From contig NZ_CP045298.1 of NCBI RefSeq assembly GCF_009363115.1, positions 5,205,501 through 5,269,500 on the forward strand: a stretch of DNA of 64,000 nucleotides. Reading direction: 5' to 3'. Numbering within the stretch: position 1 is the stretch's first letter; each line of letters begins with the position of its first letter. The notes beneath the pieces were generated by a model, which worked only from the letters and a program-made list of their open reading frames with translations, searched no databases and was not told the origin of the DNA. The stretch is from Paenibacillus brasilensis (GTDB taxonomy: Bacteria; Bacillota; Bacilli; Paenibacillales; Paenibacillaceae). Of this stretch, positions 52,364 to 60,572 are shown piece after piece. Position numbers and translations under genes: made by a program.

Positions 52364-53098
52364 ATGACGGATTCCCGGTATTTAAAACGAACCATCCTTA
52401 AAGACGAAGTAGAAAGCCGCTTTCTTGGCGAAACCAGAACGCTCCGTATTTACTTGCCGCCAGGCTATAATGAATTATTGAGCTATCCGGTCGTATACTG
52501 TCAGGATGGAGAAGAATTCTTCAACTTTGGCCGCATTGCAACTCATGCAAACCGTCTCATCCTTGATGAAGGCATCGAGCCCTTCATTATTGTCGGCGTC
52601 GAAGTGAACACCAAAATCAGAACACAGGAATATGCTCCCTTTGGCCATCGTTTCGAGGCGTACACCGCCTGTTTTGCAGAAGAGATTATTCCCTATGTAG
52701 AACAAAAGTATCCTATAAGAAGTGATGCATCATCCCGCATTTTGGCAGGGGATTCACTGGGAGGCAGTGTGTCTCTGCATTTGGCCTTGTTGTATCCGCA
52801 GCTGTTCAACCGCATCATTAGCCTGTCTGGCGCTTACTATGAGGCTTCGCAGGAAATCATCGCCCGTGAGAAGGATCTGTCCCATCTGCGGATATGGATG
52901 ATTGTCGGCCTTCAGGAGGATGCATTTGAGAGCGATACAGGCATTTATAACTTTGTAGAGCTTAACCGCCAATGCGCAGATTTACTGCGCCAACGGAACG
53001 CCGAGGTTTCCTACCGTGAAAAGGATGGCAAGCATTTGTGGGGCTTTTGGCAAAACGAGCTGCCTGACGCGCTCATGTATTTTTTGGATCGCGCATGA
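52364..53098 (+). CDS. Putative esterase (esterase D/Fes-like alpha/beta hydrolase)
   Basis: A 244-residue cytosolic alpha/beta hydrolase. The nucleophile elbow is ILAGDSLGGSVSLHLAL (Ser near residue 131); the acid is likely in the VGLQEDAFESD segment and the His in EKDGKHLWGFW (near residue 226). An N-terminal RTLRIYLPPGYNE strand is typical of the esterase family that includes enterochelin esterases and B. subtilis YjcH. GAAAGGTG precedes the ATG. Monocistronic; the substrate is unknown. Confidence 0.85.
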   Translation: MTDSRYLKRTILKDEVESRFLGETRTLRIYLPPGYNELLSYPVVYCQDGEEFFNFGRIATHANRLILDEGIEPFIIVGVEVNTKIRTQEYAPFGHRFEAYTACFAEEIIPYVEQKYPIRSDASSRILAGDSLGGSVSLHLALLYPQLFNRIISLSGAYYEASQEIIAREKDLSHLRIWMIVGLQEDAFESDTGIYNFVELNRQCADLLRQRNAEVSYREKDGKHLWGFWQNELPDALMYFLDRA

Positions 53099-53220
53099 GT
53101 GTCCTTGTTCAAAACTAAACAACTATTAGGAAGTGGGAATTGGGCATGGATCGACCAGATCAGGTCATTATGCTCTTTTCTCTTTCTACAAAATGATTAC
53201 GCTTTCAAAATTATATAATG

Positions 53221-53243
53221 AAAAACGGCAATAATTGCCGTCT
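53221..53243 (-). terminator. Terminator of the phosphatase gene
   Basis: ACGGCAAT-A-ATTGCCGT forms a short hairpin followed by TTTTTC on the minus strand, about 14 bp after the stop. Confidence 0.75.
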
Positions 53244-53256
53244 TCTGTCGTTCACA

Positions 53257-53721
53257 TTATAGCTTTTCTTCTATGATTTTGTCCAGCAAGGCCTCGCACC
53301 CCGCATCCATTAATTGATAGGTTTCTTCAAAATTCCCAGTGAAATAAGGGTCTGGCACTTCTCTCAGCTGTTCTTTGGGAAGTAGGTCCATGAATTTTAG
53401 AATATCAGCGTCCGCTCCACCTGCCAGCTTACGCATGTTTCGTTCATTGGAATCATCCATGCACACAATATAATCAAACGCCTCAAAATCACGGCCTCCT
53501 ATTTGCCGCGCCTTTAAGCCCTTCTCGCTAATCCCGTGCAGCTTGAGCTGCTTTAGTGTTCCCTCATGTGGAGGATTCCCGATATGCCAGTCGCCTGTTC
53601 CAGCCGAGTCTACCTGAATTTGCGCGCTTAGTCCCCGTTCCTGCACCTTATGTCTTAATACCGCTTCTCCCATAGGAGAGCGGCATATATTGCCCAGACA
53701 CACAAATAAAACGTTAATCAT
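53257..53721 (-). CDS. Low-molecular-weight protein-tyrosine phosphatase
   Basis: A 154-residue phosphatase. The P-loop VCLGNICRSPMGEAV holds nucleophile Cys8 and Arg14, and the general-acid loop is VPDPYFTGNFEETY near residue 123. The ATG at 53721 follows GGAAGGAG; longer in-frame readings have no such site and would add 25 residues before the usual strand 1. Related B. subtilis enzymes (YfkJ, YwlE) act on phosphotyrosine or phosphoarginine; which applies here is not known. Confidence 0.92.
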   Translation of the reverse strand: MINVLFVCLGNICRSPMGEAVLRHKVQERGLSAQIQVDSAGTGDWHIGNPPHEGTLKQLKLHGISEKGLKARQIGGRDFEAFDYIVCMDDSNERNMRKLAGGADADILKFMDLLPKEQLREVPDPYFTGNFEETYQLMDAGCEALLDKIIEEKL

Positions 53722-53871
53722 GTTGTTCTCCTTCCTATGCATTGTTACACTCCCTTTTTCTGTTTCATTGTAGTCGCGCTCTCCAAAATTGTGCAAGCCA
53801 TATTTAACGCGTTATACTTAAAAGCTGATGGTACCATATAGTCCGTATGACAGAAAGAAAGGATGTTGGAT

Positions 53872-54513
53872 ATGACGAAGAAGCGCGCCATTGTATTTTC
53901 CGGTGGTCGTCTTAGTGAAGTAGATCTACAACAAATACAACCTGAAGATTTTATTATAGGTGCGGATAAAGGTGCTCTTTTTCTGATTGAGCATGGCATC
54001 ACACCGCATATCTCTGTAGGTGATTTTGATTCGATAACACCACAGGAAAAAGAACGGGTTGAATCGGCTAGCAAACGCATGCTTGCGTGTGATCCTGTAC
54101 TGAAGGATCTGACAGATACGGAGCTTGCCTTGGAGATTGCTATAGACGAACAGGCAGATCATGTACTCATGCTTGGTGTGACCGGCACCAGAATGGACCA
54201 CACACTGGCTAATGTTCAAATATTGGTACGCGCGATGCAGCATCATATTAGTTGCGCAATTATGGACGCACATAACTATATCGAACTCACAGGGTCCACG
54301 CTGGAGGTCAAGCCCATGGGATATACATATACATCGCTGCTTCCTATGACTGCTGAGGTAACAGGGATAAACCTGGATGGATTTATGTACCCATTACAAA
54401 ATGCCACCCTCAAGATGGGACAATCACGTGCTGTCAGCAACAAGCTAACCGCTTTAAAAGGGACGATTTCCATCGAAAGCGGACTACTGCTTGTTATTCA
54501 AAGTAAAGATTAG
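53872..54513 (+). CDS. thiN: Thiamine pyrophosphokinase (thiamine diphosphokinase)
   Basis: A 213-residue enzyme that pyrophosphorylates thiamine with ATP to give thiamine diphosphate. N-terminal motifs IIGADKGALFLIEHGITPHISVGDFDS and GVTGTRMDHTLANVQIL carry the conserved Asp residues and nucleotide site; a beta-sandwich C-terminus follows. The ATG at 53872 is 9 bp after AAAGG; an ATG three codons earlier abuts that site. It complements the thi operon at 56-60 kb and would supply cofactor for E1 of pyruvate dehydrogenase. Confidence 0.93.
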   Translation: MTKKRAIVFSGGRLSEVDLQQIQPEDFIIGADKGALFLIEHGITPHISVGDFDSITPQEKERVESASKRMLACDPVLKDLTDTELALEIAIDEQADHVLMLGVTGTRMDHTLANVQILVRAMQHHISCAIMDAHNYIELTGSTLEVKPMGYTYTSLLPMTAEVTGINLDGFMYPLQNATLKMGQSRAVSNKLTALKGTISIESGLLLVIQSKD

Positions 54514-54788
54514 TTATGACACTATTGTAACTTTTATAAATATCCTTTTATTGCTCAAGCGCTTGATTTACAAGCGTTTCTTTCTTTCTTCCTGATTGTG
54601 AAGCGCTATTTTTTTTACAATTTGTAATTTTTAATCGTTTTTTAATAATTGCTATGTTAAGCCTTGTCCCTCAAGCATTTGCGAGTAGTTTTCCAACTAT
54701 TAGGTGGCTTCAAAACTGTTATACTTCTGTGGGCAAGTTAGCAACTCAGCAAGATTTTGCACAAACAATTTTTGGAGGTACTTACAAC

Positions 54789-55289
54789 ATGAACATGCAT
54801 AAAATCATAAAAAAGGTAATTATCGCAGGAGTCGCAACCACTATCGGTTTTGGAACTTTTGCAATTGAGGCAACAAATACAGTACAAGCTGCCACTGCTA
54901 CTACTACGGTAGCCCAAAAAGTAATTAACTATGGCGAAAAATATATGGGAACTCCTTATAAGTTTGGAGCTTCTACAAGCACCACTCGTAATTTTGACTG
55001 TTCTTCTTTTATGAAACATATTTTCAAAAAATACGGAGTGGATTTGCCGCGCACATCTGTCGAACAGTCCAAAGTCGGACGTGCTGTATCCAAGTCCAAT
55101 TTGAGAAAAGGTGACTTAGTGTTCTTCTCGAGCGGTAGCCGCGCTACAGGTCACAATATTACCCATGTAGCAGTCTATATGGGCGGCGGTAAGATTCTGC
55201 ACACTTACGGGGAACCTGGCGTTACCATCTCCGATTTGAACTCTGGAAACTGGAAAAGAACATACATTAAAGCACGCCGCGTGCTTTAA
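54789..55289 (+). CDS. Secreted NlpC/P60 endopeptidase
   Basis: A 166-residue cell-wall hydrolase. A signal peptide (MNMHKIIKKVIIAG to about VQAA) is followed by an NlpC/P60 domain with catalytic Cys71 (NFDCSSFM), His126 (NITHVAVY) and third polar residue His138. It probably cuts the peptide stem between D-Glu and diaminopimelate. The ATG at 54789 is 10 bp after TTGGAGG; codons upstream in the same frame are not protein-like. The AT-rich 275-bp leader contains a 12-bp palindrome TCAAGCGCTTGA near 54556 whose role is unknown. Confidence 0.9.
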   Translation: MNMHKIIKKVIIAGVATTIGFGTFAIEATNTVQAATATTTVAQKVINYGEKYMGTPYKFGASTSTTRNFDCSSFMKHIFKKYGVDLPRTSVEQSKVGRAVSKSNLRKGDLVFFSSGSRATGHNITHVAVYMGGGKILHTYGEPGVTISDLNSGNWKRTYIKARRVL

Positions 55290-55311
55290 TATGAAACTCG
55301 TTTAATATATG

Positions 55312-55343
55312 TAAGCCGGGACAAACAGCTCCCGGCTTTTTTA
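55312..55343 (+). terminator. Terminator of the NlpC/P60 gene
   Basis: AAGCCGGG / CCCGGCTT stem followed by TTTTTTAT, about 25 bp after the stop. Confidence 0.85.
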
Positions 55344-55355
55344 TATGCGTTTATG

Positions 55356-56048
55356 CTACTCTACTTCAGGTGGTGTTTTGAGAGAATAGCCAATGCCTCG
55401 TTCCGTGCGAATCATTTTGAATTTTTGCCCCTTATCTATTTTAACTCTCAAATGCCTGATATACACGTCTACTACGTTCGTATCTACGATATAATCATGT
55501 TTCCAAACATCCTTTAGGATTTGCTGTCTGCTGCAAACCTGATTGAGATGTATAGCCAGATGAAGCAAGAGATCGAATTCCTTTGGAGTTAATTCCAGCT
55601 TCTGTCCCCCTCTACTTACCATTCTGCTTGCATGGTCTATATGTAGATCACCCGCCTCGATTACCCTTGCTACATCATGAGCAGCACCAAAAATTCGCAA
55701 TAAATTAGCTACTCTGGCCAGAAACACTTTGGGAGGAAAGGGGAATACCATCACATCGTGTGCTCCCTGCTCAAAACAGGCAACGATATGGTTCTCATCG
55801 TTAGATGAGGTCAAGACGAATAACGGTACACGAGGATGGTTTTGCTGGACGGTACGAATCATTCCTTGTGCATCCCCTTGCTCTTCATCAACGTTCAGAA
55901 GCAGCATATTCACAGCATGATCGGCTGCGTAGGAGCTTCCCTCTGACATATATCGGACATGCCCCACCTGATAGCCTGCTTGCTCCAATAGATGTACAAT
56001 TACAGGCAACGCTTCATTTTCATCCACAAGTAAAATTAACGGACTCAT
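55356..56048 (-). CDS. OmpR-family response regulator with atypical receiver
   Basis: A 230-residue protein with a receiver-like domain (1-120) and an OmpR/PhoB winged helix (about 130-228: LTPKEFDLLLHLA, DTNVVDVYIRHLRVKID, RTERGIGYSL). Aligned against the canonical regulator at 32803-33501, the phospho-acceptor Asp53 becomes Asn52 (LLLNVD), Lys103 becomes Phe102 (VFPF), while Thr80 is kept. It is therefore unlikely to be controlled by ordinary phosphorylation. No kinase gene is adjacent. The ATG at 56048 follows AGGTGGG. It may act constitutively or through ligand or partner binding. Confidence 0.88.
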   Translation of the reverse strand: MSPLILLVDENEALPVIVHLLEQAGYQVGHVRYMSEGSSYAADHAVNMLLLNVDEEQGDAQGMIRTVQQNHPRVPLFVLTSSNDENHIVACFEQGAHDVMVFPFPPKVFLARVANLLRIFGAAHDVARVIEAGDLHIDHASRMVSRGGQKLELTPKEFDLLLHLAIHLNQVCSRQQILKDVWKHDYIVDTNVVDVYIRHLRVKIDKGQKFKMIRTERGIGYSLKTPPEVE

Positions 56049-56142
56049 CTTTTCACCCACCTGGTTTGGACATCGCATTGTGATATGGAAAATGATCAAT
56101 TTGTTTGTAAGTCATTAAAACATATTTATATTTATTGTAACA

Positions 56143-56187
56143 AAAAAGCAGAAAACCATTCTTACAGGAATGATTTTCTGCTTTTTA
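56143..56187. terminator. Terminator of the thi operon
   Basis: Stem AAAGCAGAAAA-CATTC with GAATG-TTTTCTGCTTT (one mismatch) and a 6-nt loop, directly downstream of thiF on the minus strand, with flanking A and T runs. Confidence 0.88.
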
Positions 56188-56190
56188 TAG

Positions 56191-57249
56191 TTAGCCCAAA
56201 TAACGGTGATATAGACTTTTTGCTTCTGCCACGTCCTTTGTTCCGTGAATCAACGCTCGCCCATCAGCAAAAATGACCAAGCGATGCACGCCCGTACTAT
56301 AGGAAACCAAAAACGGATTCTGCTCTACTTTTCCCTCTCCCACAGCAGCAAGCCGATCTGCGGTTTCCTTAAGATTCAGCTGTATCGGTTTGGCTGGTCT
56401 TATCTGAACGGTATCGCGACCGCACAACACTTCTGTTTTTTGCCGATGTGAGGCTGACAAATAGGGATACGTCGGGTGACTGCCGCAGGAAGGACAATCC
56501 GCTTTTTTCAAGCTGTCTACGGCTATTGCTGCATACTCGTTTCGCCACAAATCAAACGAAAACAGCTTCCCTCGCAGTTCTTTCTTATATCCGCCAAGAA
56601 GCTTGAAGGCTTCCGTTGTCTGATTGGCCGTGACCATTTGTACTGCTTGTGGTATAATCCCGGCGGTATCACAGGTCTCGCCTCCAAACGGAACGGTTCC
56701 CAGCAGACAATGAAGACAAGGCGTTTGCCCTGGTAAAATGGTATAAGTCACACCATAGCTTCCTACACATCCCCCATAAATCCACGGTATGCGATGCTTT
56801 AGTGCCATGTCGTTCATGAGCAATCGGGTATCGAAATTATCGGTTGCGTCCATCATCAGGTCAACTCCCTGGATCAGCTCTTCCAGTTCCGCTACCCCGA
56901 CATCCAGTACATGTGCGTGTATGACCGTTTCCGAATTAATGTCTTTTAATCTTCGCTGGGCAGCCACTGCTTTGGGGCATCTCTCTGCGGCGTCACTCTC
57001 CTGAAAAAGCTGCTGACGCTGCAAGTTGCTCCACTCCACATAATCGCGGTCTACGATGCTAACCGTACCTACACCTGCACGGACAAGGGTTTCTGCAATA
57101 CCTGTGCCGAGCGCTCCGACACCTATGATCAGTACATGAGAAGAAGCGAGCCTGCGTTGTCCTTCTGACCCAAAGGGAGCGAATCTTTCCTGTCTGGAAT
57201 AGCGGTCACTTGCTTGTACGACTTCACAGGATTTTTCTGTTTCCATCAT
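56191..57249 (-). CDS. thiF: ThiF/MoeB-type ThiS adenylyltransferase
   Basis: A 352-residue E1-like enzyme that adenylates the C-terminus of ThiS for sulfur transfer in thiazole synthesis. ATP-binding GVGALGTGIAETLVRAG is near residues 43-59, the catalytic Asp segment MMDATDNFDTR near 130, zinc ligands in TPCLHC and CPSCG, and the crossover Cys candidate GGETCDTAG. An extra C-terminal extension of about 80 residues is not a rhodanese domain. It overlaps thiG by ATGA and is last of the operon. ThiF and MoeB are hard to separate by sequence; the location decides. Confidence 0.9.
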   Translation of the reverse strand: MMETEKSCEVVQASDRYSRQERFAPFGSEGQRRLASSHVLIIGVGALGTGIAETLVRAGVGTVSIVDRDYVEWSNLQRQQLFQESDAAERCPKAVAAQRRLKDINSETVIHAHVLDVGVAELEELIQGVDLMMDATDNFDTRLLMNDMALKHRIPWIYGGCVGSYGVTYTILPGQTPCLHCLLGTVPFGGETCDTAGIIPQAVQMVTANQTTEAFKLLGGYKKELRGKLFSFDLWRNEYAAIAVDSLKKADCPSCGSHPTYPYLSASHRQKTEVLCGRDTVQIRPAKPIQLNLKETADRLAAVGEGKVEQNPFLVSYSTGVHRLVIFADGRALIHGTKDVAEAKSLYHRYLG

Positions 57250-58016
57250 GCCTGAACCATACCTTCTGTGGGACTGCTTGCTGAAGCATAACGTTTTACG
57301 GGAATCAGCCCCGCCTCAAAACCATATCTACCCGCGCGAACAGCCAGTTTCATGGCCTCTGCCATTTTTACAGGATCCTTCGCTCCCGAGACGGGTGTGT
57401 TCAACAGAACAGCATCTGCTCCCAGTTGCATCGCCATTGCCGCATCACTCGGTGAGCGAATACCTGCATCGACAATGACCGGAATCTCTGCTTGTTCAAT
57501 AATTAACTCCAATGCAAACGGATTAAGCAGGCCGCGTCCTGTACCAATCGGTGAAGCTCCAGGCATAACGGCATGCACTCCAAGCTCTTGCAGCCTCTTG
57601 GCCAGAATGACATCATCGGATATGTAGGGCAGCACAATAAAGCCTTCCTCCAGCAGCTTTTCGCTTGCTTTCAGCGTTTCAAAGGGATCAGGCAACAGCG
57701 TCTTATCGTCCCCAATGACCTCCACCTTAATCATATCGCACAGGCCTGAGGCCCTTGCCAATTTTGCAATACGAACAGCCTCCTCCGCTGTCGTCGCTCC
57801 TGCCGTATTGGGAAGAAGTGTATAGCGGCTCAAATCCAGCGTATCCAGAAAATGTTGCTTATCTCGTTCCTCCAAATTTAATCTCCGCACAGCAAAGGTC
57901 AATATTTCGGCCTCAGCAGCCTCTACAGCTTGGGATTGGATATCCAGATTCGAGAATTTTCCCGTTCCCAGTAACAGCCTTGATGTAAAAGATGCTTTTC
58001 CAATGGTTAACATCAT
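57246..58016 (-). CDS. thiG: Thiazole synthase ThiG
   Basis: TIM-barrel enzyme of 256 residues that joins 1-deoxyxylulose-5-phosphate, ThiS thiocarboxylate and dehydroglycine into the thiazole ring. LLLGTGKFSN opens the barrel, the Schiff-base Lys is in MIKVEVIGD, and phosphate binding is by PVIVDAGIRSPSDAAMAMQLGADAVLLNT (a long glycine-rich run near 180-208). The ATG at 58016 shares one base with the thiS stop and lies 6 bp after GGAGG; the next ATG at 58013 is also possible. Confidence 0.95.
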   Translation of the reverse strand: MMLTIGKASFTSRLLLGTGKFSNLDIQSQAVEAAEAEILTFAVRRLNLEERDKQHFLDTLDLSRYTLLPNTAGATTAEEAVRIAKLARASGLCDMIKVEVIGDDKTLLPDPFETLKASEKLLEEGFIVLPYISDDVILAKRLQELGVHAVMPGASPIGTGRGLLNPFALELIIEQAEIPVIVDAGIRSPSDAAMAMQLGADAVLLNTPVSGAKDPVKMAEAMKLAVRAGRYGFEAGLIPVKRYASASSPTEGMVQA

Positions 58017-58219
58017 CAACCGCCTCCTACAAAATGTACAATTTCCAAGCTGTCTCCGTCTTTCAGGATCGCTTCTTCATGTTCTTCACGAGTCAATATG
58101 TGGCGATTCAGCTCGACCACAACGGTTTTCACCTTTAAATCAAGCTCATGCAGCAATTGCTCCACATGAGTGATCCGGTTAGAAAAGTTCATGTTCTGGC
58201 CGTTAATCGTCAGCCTCAT
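58016..58219 (-). CDS. thiS: Sulfur carrier protein ThiS
   Basis: A 67-residue ubiquitin-like protein ending in the required Gly-Gly (VHFVGGG), whose C-terminus is thiocarboxylated after ThiF action. Beta-grasp pattern MRLTINGQNMNFSN then VVVELNRHIL and GDSLEIVHFVGGG. It starts on an ATGA overlap with thiO and ends overlapping thiG. Confidence 0.93.
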   Translation of the reverse strand: MRLTINGQNMNFSNRITHVEQLLHELDLKVKTVVVELNRHILTREEHEEAILKDGDSLEIVHFVGGG

Positions 58220-59364
58220 AAGCTTTCCTCCTTGATACGAACAGAAGAAAAGTTGCTTATTCCAAGCTCTTCGGCATCAGCCCCTTTAAGCAGTCCTGCC
58301 ATCGCACGTCCGGTAGCTTCACTCAACAGGACACCGTTGCGATAATGCCCGACTGCTGCATATACCCCTTCCAAGCCGGGAACAGCCCCTATAAAAGGAC
58401 GTCCCGCTGCTGCCTGCGGACGCAGGCCCGCCCAGGTACGTACAAAAGAAGCTTCACGGACGCGCGGTAGCCAGGCAGCAGCACGTGCCAGTAGCCCCTC
58501 CAAACCTTCAACAGTCACTTCTTTGTCATAGAGGTTTGGAAGACTCGTTGCCCCAATCCAAACCTCGTTCTTCTGTTTAGGCACAAGGTAAATATCATCG
58601 GCATAAATGGTATATTCCAAAGGGTGATCCTTTAAGGAAACTGCAACTGCTTCACCTTTGACCGGATAAAGCGGGTAATGAAAGCCTGCTTGGTCTAGCA
58701 AATTCATGCTATCCAGGCCTCCGGCAATAATGACCTGATCGCAAGAAAAAAATCCCCTGTCCGTTACCACCCCACAAACCCGGCCATTCTGTACGACCAG
58801 CTGCTCCGCATGGGTACAGGACCATATTGTAGCTCCCAACACAGATGCTGCTCCCGCATAAGCACGACATAGCTGTACTGGAACGAGCTGCGTCTCCTTT
58901 GACCGATATATAGCTCCGATCGCTTGACGATCTATGCCCGGAATCCGTCTGGCCAATTCCTTGGCATTCCACCACTCAGGCTGATTATCCTCGCGCATGT
59001 TAGCAGCTTTCCATCGTCTTTCACCCTCAGCTTCCGAACGGAAAGGAGCTACAAATCCCTCTGTACGAAATTCTACTGAAACACCGGACAACCGCTCCAG
59101 TTCACGAACAAGCTCAGGGAATTCGTCCCGACTTGTACGAGCCAATTGCTCCAGATCAGAGTCGATGAACTCTTCACTCTCTGCTGCAAGCATTCCGGCC
59201 GCTGCTCCCGAGGCTCCCTCACCCGGCATCGTTCGCTCCAGCATGATCGTACTGCGCCCTTCCCTAGCCACATGATAAGCAATGGAGCTGCCGATCACAC
59301 CTCCACCTATAACCAAGCATTCAGCATGTCCTATAACTGTAGCCTCTGTGTGTATTTTAGGCAT
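58216..59364 (-). CDS. thiO: Glycine oxidase ThiO
   Basis: FAD-dependent oxidase of 382 residues supplying dehydroglycine for thiazole synthesis. The FAD motif LVIGGGVIGSSIAYHVAREG lies at about residues 17-36, MPGEGASGAAAGMLAAE follows as in D-amino-acid oxidases, and FVRTWAGLRPQAAAGRPFIG plus VAVGHYRNGVLLSEATG form the C-terminal FAD-contact regions. AGGAG precedes the ATG within the end of tenI, 3 bp away. Confidence 0.94.
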   Translation of the reverse strand: MPKIHTEATVIGHAECLVIGGGVIGSSIAYHVAREGRSTIMLERTMPGEGASGAAAGMLAAESEEFIDSDLEQLARTSRDEFPELVRELERLSGVSVEFRTEGFVAPFRSEAEGERRWKAANMREDNQPEWWNAKELARRIPGIDRQAIGAIYRSKETQLVPVQLCRAYAGAASVLGATIWSCTHAEQLVVQNGRVCGVVTDRGFFSCDQVIIAGGLDSMNLLDQAGFHYPLYPVKGEAVAVSLKDHPLEYTIYADDIYLVPKQKNEVWIGATSLPNLYDKEVTVEGLEGLLARAAAWLPRVREASFVRTWAGLRPQAAAGRPFIGAVPGLEGVYAAVGHYRNGVLLSEATGRAMAGLLKGADAEELGISNFSSVRIKEESL

Positions 59365-59367
59365 ATG

Positions 59368-60024
59368 TTATATCTCCTCTCCACTGACCTGACCATACTT
59401 CTTTCGAAATTCTTCTACTCTCGTTTCCTTACAACGGCTGCAGACTATCTGATCTACCATTTGTCTATATTCCATCGCAGCCGCGATTGGCGACTCAGCT
59501 TCCCATATACCGGACATCACTGCAATTCCACTTGCTCCAGCATGATAAAGCTCCGGAATATGATGCGGTTGTATACCGCCAAGTGCAATCACTGGAATGT
59601 TGGACAACCTGCATATGCGTTCAAGCTGAGCTGTACCCCGCGGCACAACCCCGGGCTTACAGTGGGTCTCATATACATGACCGTAGAGTACATAGTCCGC
59701 CCCAGCCCGCTCGGCAATCTGCGCCTCTTCCAAGGAATGCACAGACACTCCACAGCGTGTCCCCTTTGGAAGTAGGCCCTTAACATCCTGAGCTGGTAGC
59801 CCATTTGCCGGTAGCTGGACAGCTCCAGCCAAGGTAAGTAAAGCTACATCAACACGGTCATTGACTACAATTTGCTGCAAAGGAATCCCCTGCTCCACCA
59901 TGCTTCGGGTCAACCCGAGTAATTCTGAGGCCCCCTTCTGCTTTAGACGTGCATGCACAAAATGAACATACGGATAAATAGCAGCAGCCACTTGGGCTAC
60001 ATATGCATGGGAGTCATTTTCCAT
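59368..60024 (-). CDS. tenI: TenI, thiazole tautomerase (start uncertain, probably upstream)
   Basis: TIM-barrel protein of the ThiE/TenI family, at least 218 residues, which aromatises the ThiG product. Features: IVVNDRVDVALLTLAGAVQLPANG, CGVSVHSLEEAQIAERAGADYVLYGHVYET and VIALGGIQPHHIPELYHAGASGIAVMSGIW (glycine-rich phosphate site). Family members begin with a strand like ELHVIT; that exact stretch, IELHVIT, is encoded in frame just before the first ATG at 60024, back to a TGA at 60058, with GAGGTG 8 bp before an ATC at 60045. So translation probably begins upstream of 60024, either at a non-standard codon or through a small indel after the out-of-frame ATG near 60050. First gene of the thi operon. 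Confidence 0.85.
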   Translation of the reverse strand: MENDSHAYVAQVAAAIYPYVHFVHARLKQKGASELLGLTRSMVEQGIPLQQIVVNDRVDVALLTLAGAVQLPANGLPAQDVKGLLPKGTRCGVSVHSLEEAQIAERAGADYVLYGHVYETHCKPGVVPRGTAQLERICRLSNIPVIALGGIQPHHIPELYHAGASGIAVMSGIWEAESPIAAAMEYRQMVDQIVCSRCKETRVEEFRKKYGQVSGEEI

Positions 60025-60223
60025 CGTAATTACGTGTAATTCGATCTCATGTTCACCTCACATTGAACTAAGGGCTTAAACTAATCCTATAAGCTGAACC
60101 AATATCATTGTGGCCCCACATCACAAAATATCAGACGGAGCCAGCCACTTGTGCCAGCAATAATGAAGGAGATCATATGTGATCCGGATACGGAAATTCA
60201 ATAGGTAAAACCGAACGTAACGC

Positions 60224-60252
60224 AAAAAAACCACTTCCCAGAGGAAGTGGTT
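60224..60252 (-). terminator. Riboswitch-associated terminator of the thi leader
   Basis: On the minus strand CCACTTCC / GGAAGTGG with a 4-nt loop is followed by TTTTTTT. It lies about 100 bp downstream of the TPP aptamer and 170-200 bp before tenI, consistent with transcription termination when TPP is bound. Confidence 0.85.
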
Positions 60253-60351
60253 TTACGAACGTCCAATAATCGAACGGACAATCATATCCGTATACGTATA
60301 TCGTCCCACGTACAAACAAAAGTAATGATGTGGTTACCTTGCTTGTGCGGC

Positions 60352-60449
60352 GCTCACTTCCCTACGCTGGCATAACCCAGATCAGGTACAAAGGGTCCGA
60401 AATCCATTTATTTCGTCTCAGCCGCATGGGCGGCTCCCCTAGTGTGACT
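60352..60449 (-). ncRNA. TPP riboswitch (THI box)
   Basis: The minus strand shows the aptamer core in order: CACTAGGGGAGCC, GGCTGAGACGAAA, GGACCCTTTGTACCTGATCT, and GGGTTATGCCAGCGTAGGGA then AGTG. It controls tenI-thiO-thiS-thiG-thiF through the downstream terminator. Confidence 0.96.
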
Positions 60450-60539
60450 ATTTTATTGTATCAGCTAAAGATAGCTTAGCATATTTTTCTAATTCTGCAA
60501 ACCCCACTTTTTTGAAGCATGACAGAACTGAATTTCTTT

Positions 60540-60572
60540 GACTTTAGTCGACTTTAGTCGACTTTAGTTGAC
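60540..60572 (-). repeat. 10-bp tandem repeat at the end of the ABC-F gene
   Basis: Two exact and one near copy of GACTTTAGTC follow head to tail (60540-60569). The ABC-F stop codon falls inside it, and the repeat dictates the last residues STKVD. Confidence 0.8.

Noticed and set aside
53194..53207. cre-like sequence TGATTACGCTTTCA
   Set aside because: It has a mismatch to the consensus and lies between two convergent gene ends, where an operator would have no promoter to act on.
54545..54570. Palindrome TCAAGCGCTTGA before the NlpC/P60 gene as a cre site
   Set aside because: The flanking positions do not give the required TG...CA frame of cre; no other regulator with this site is known to me.
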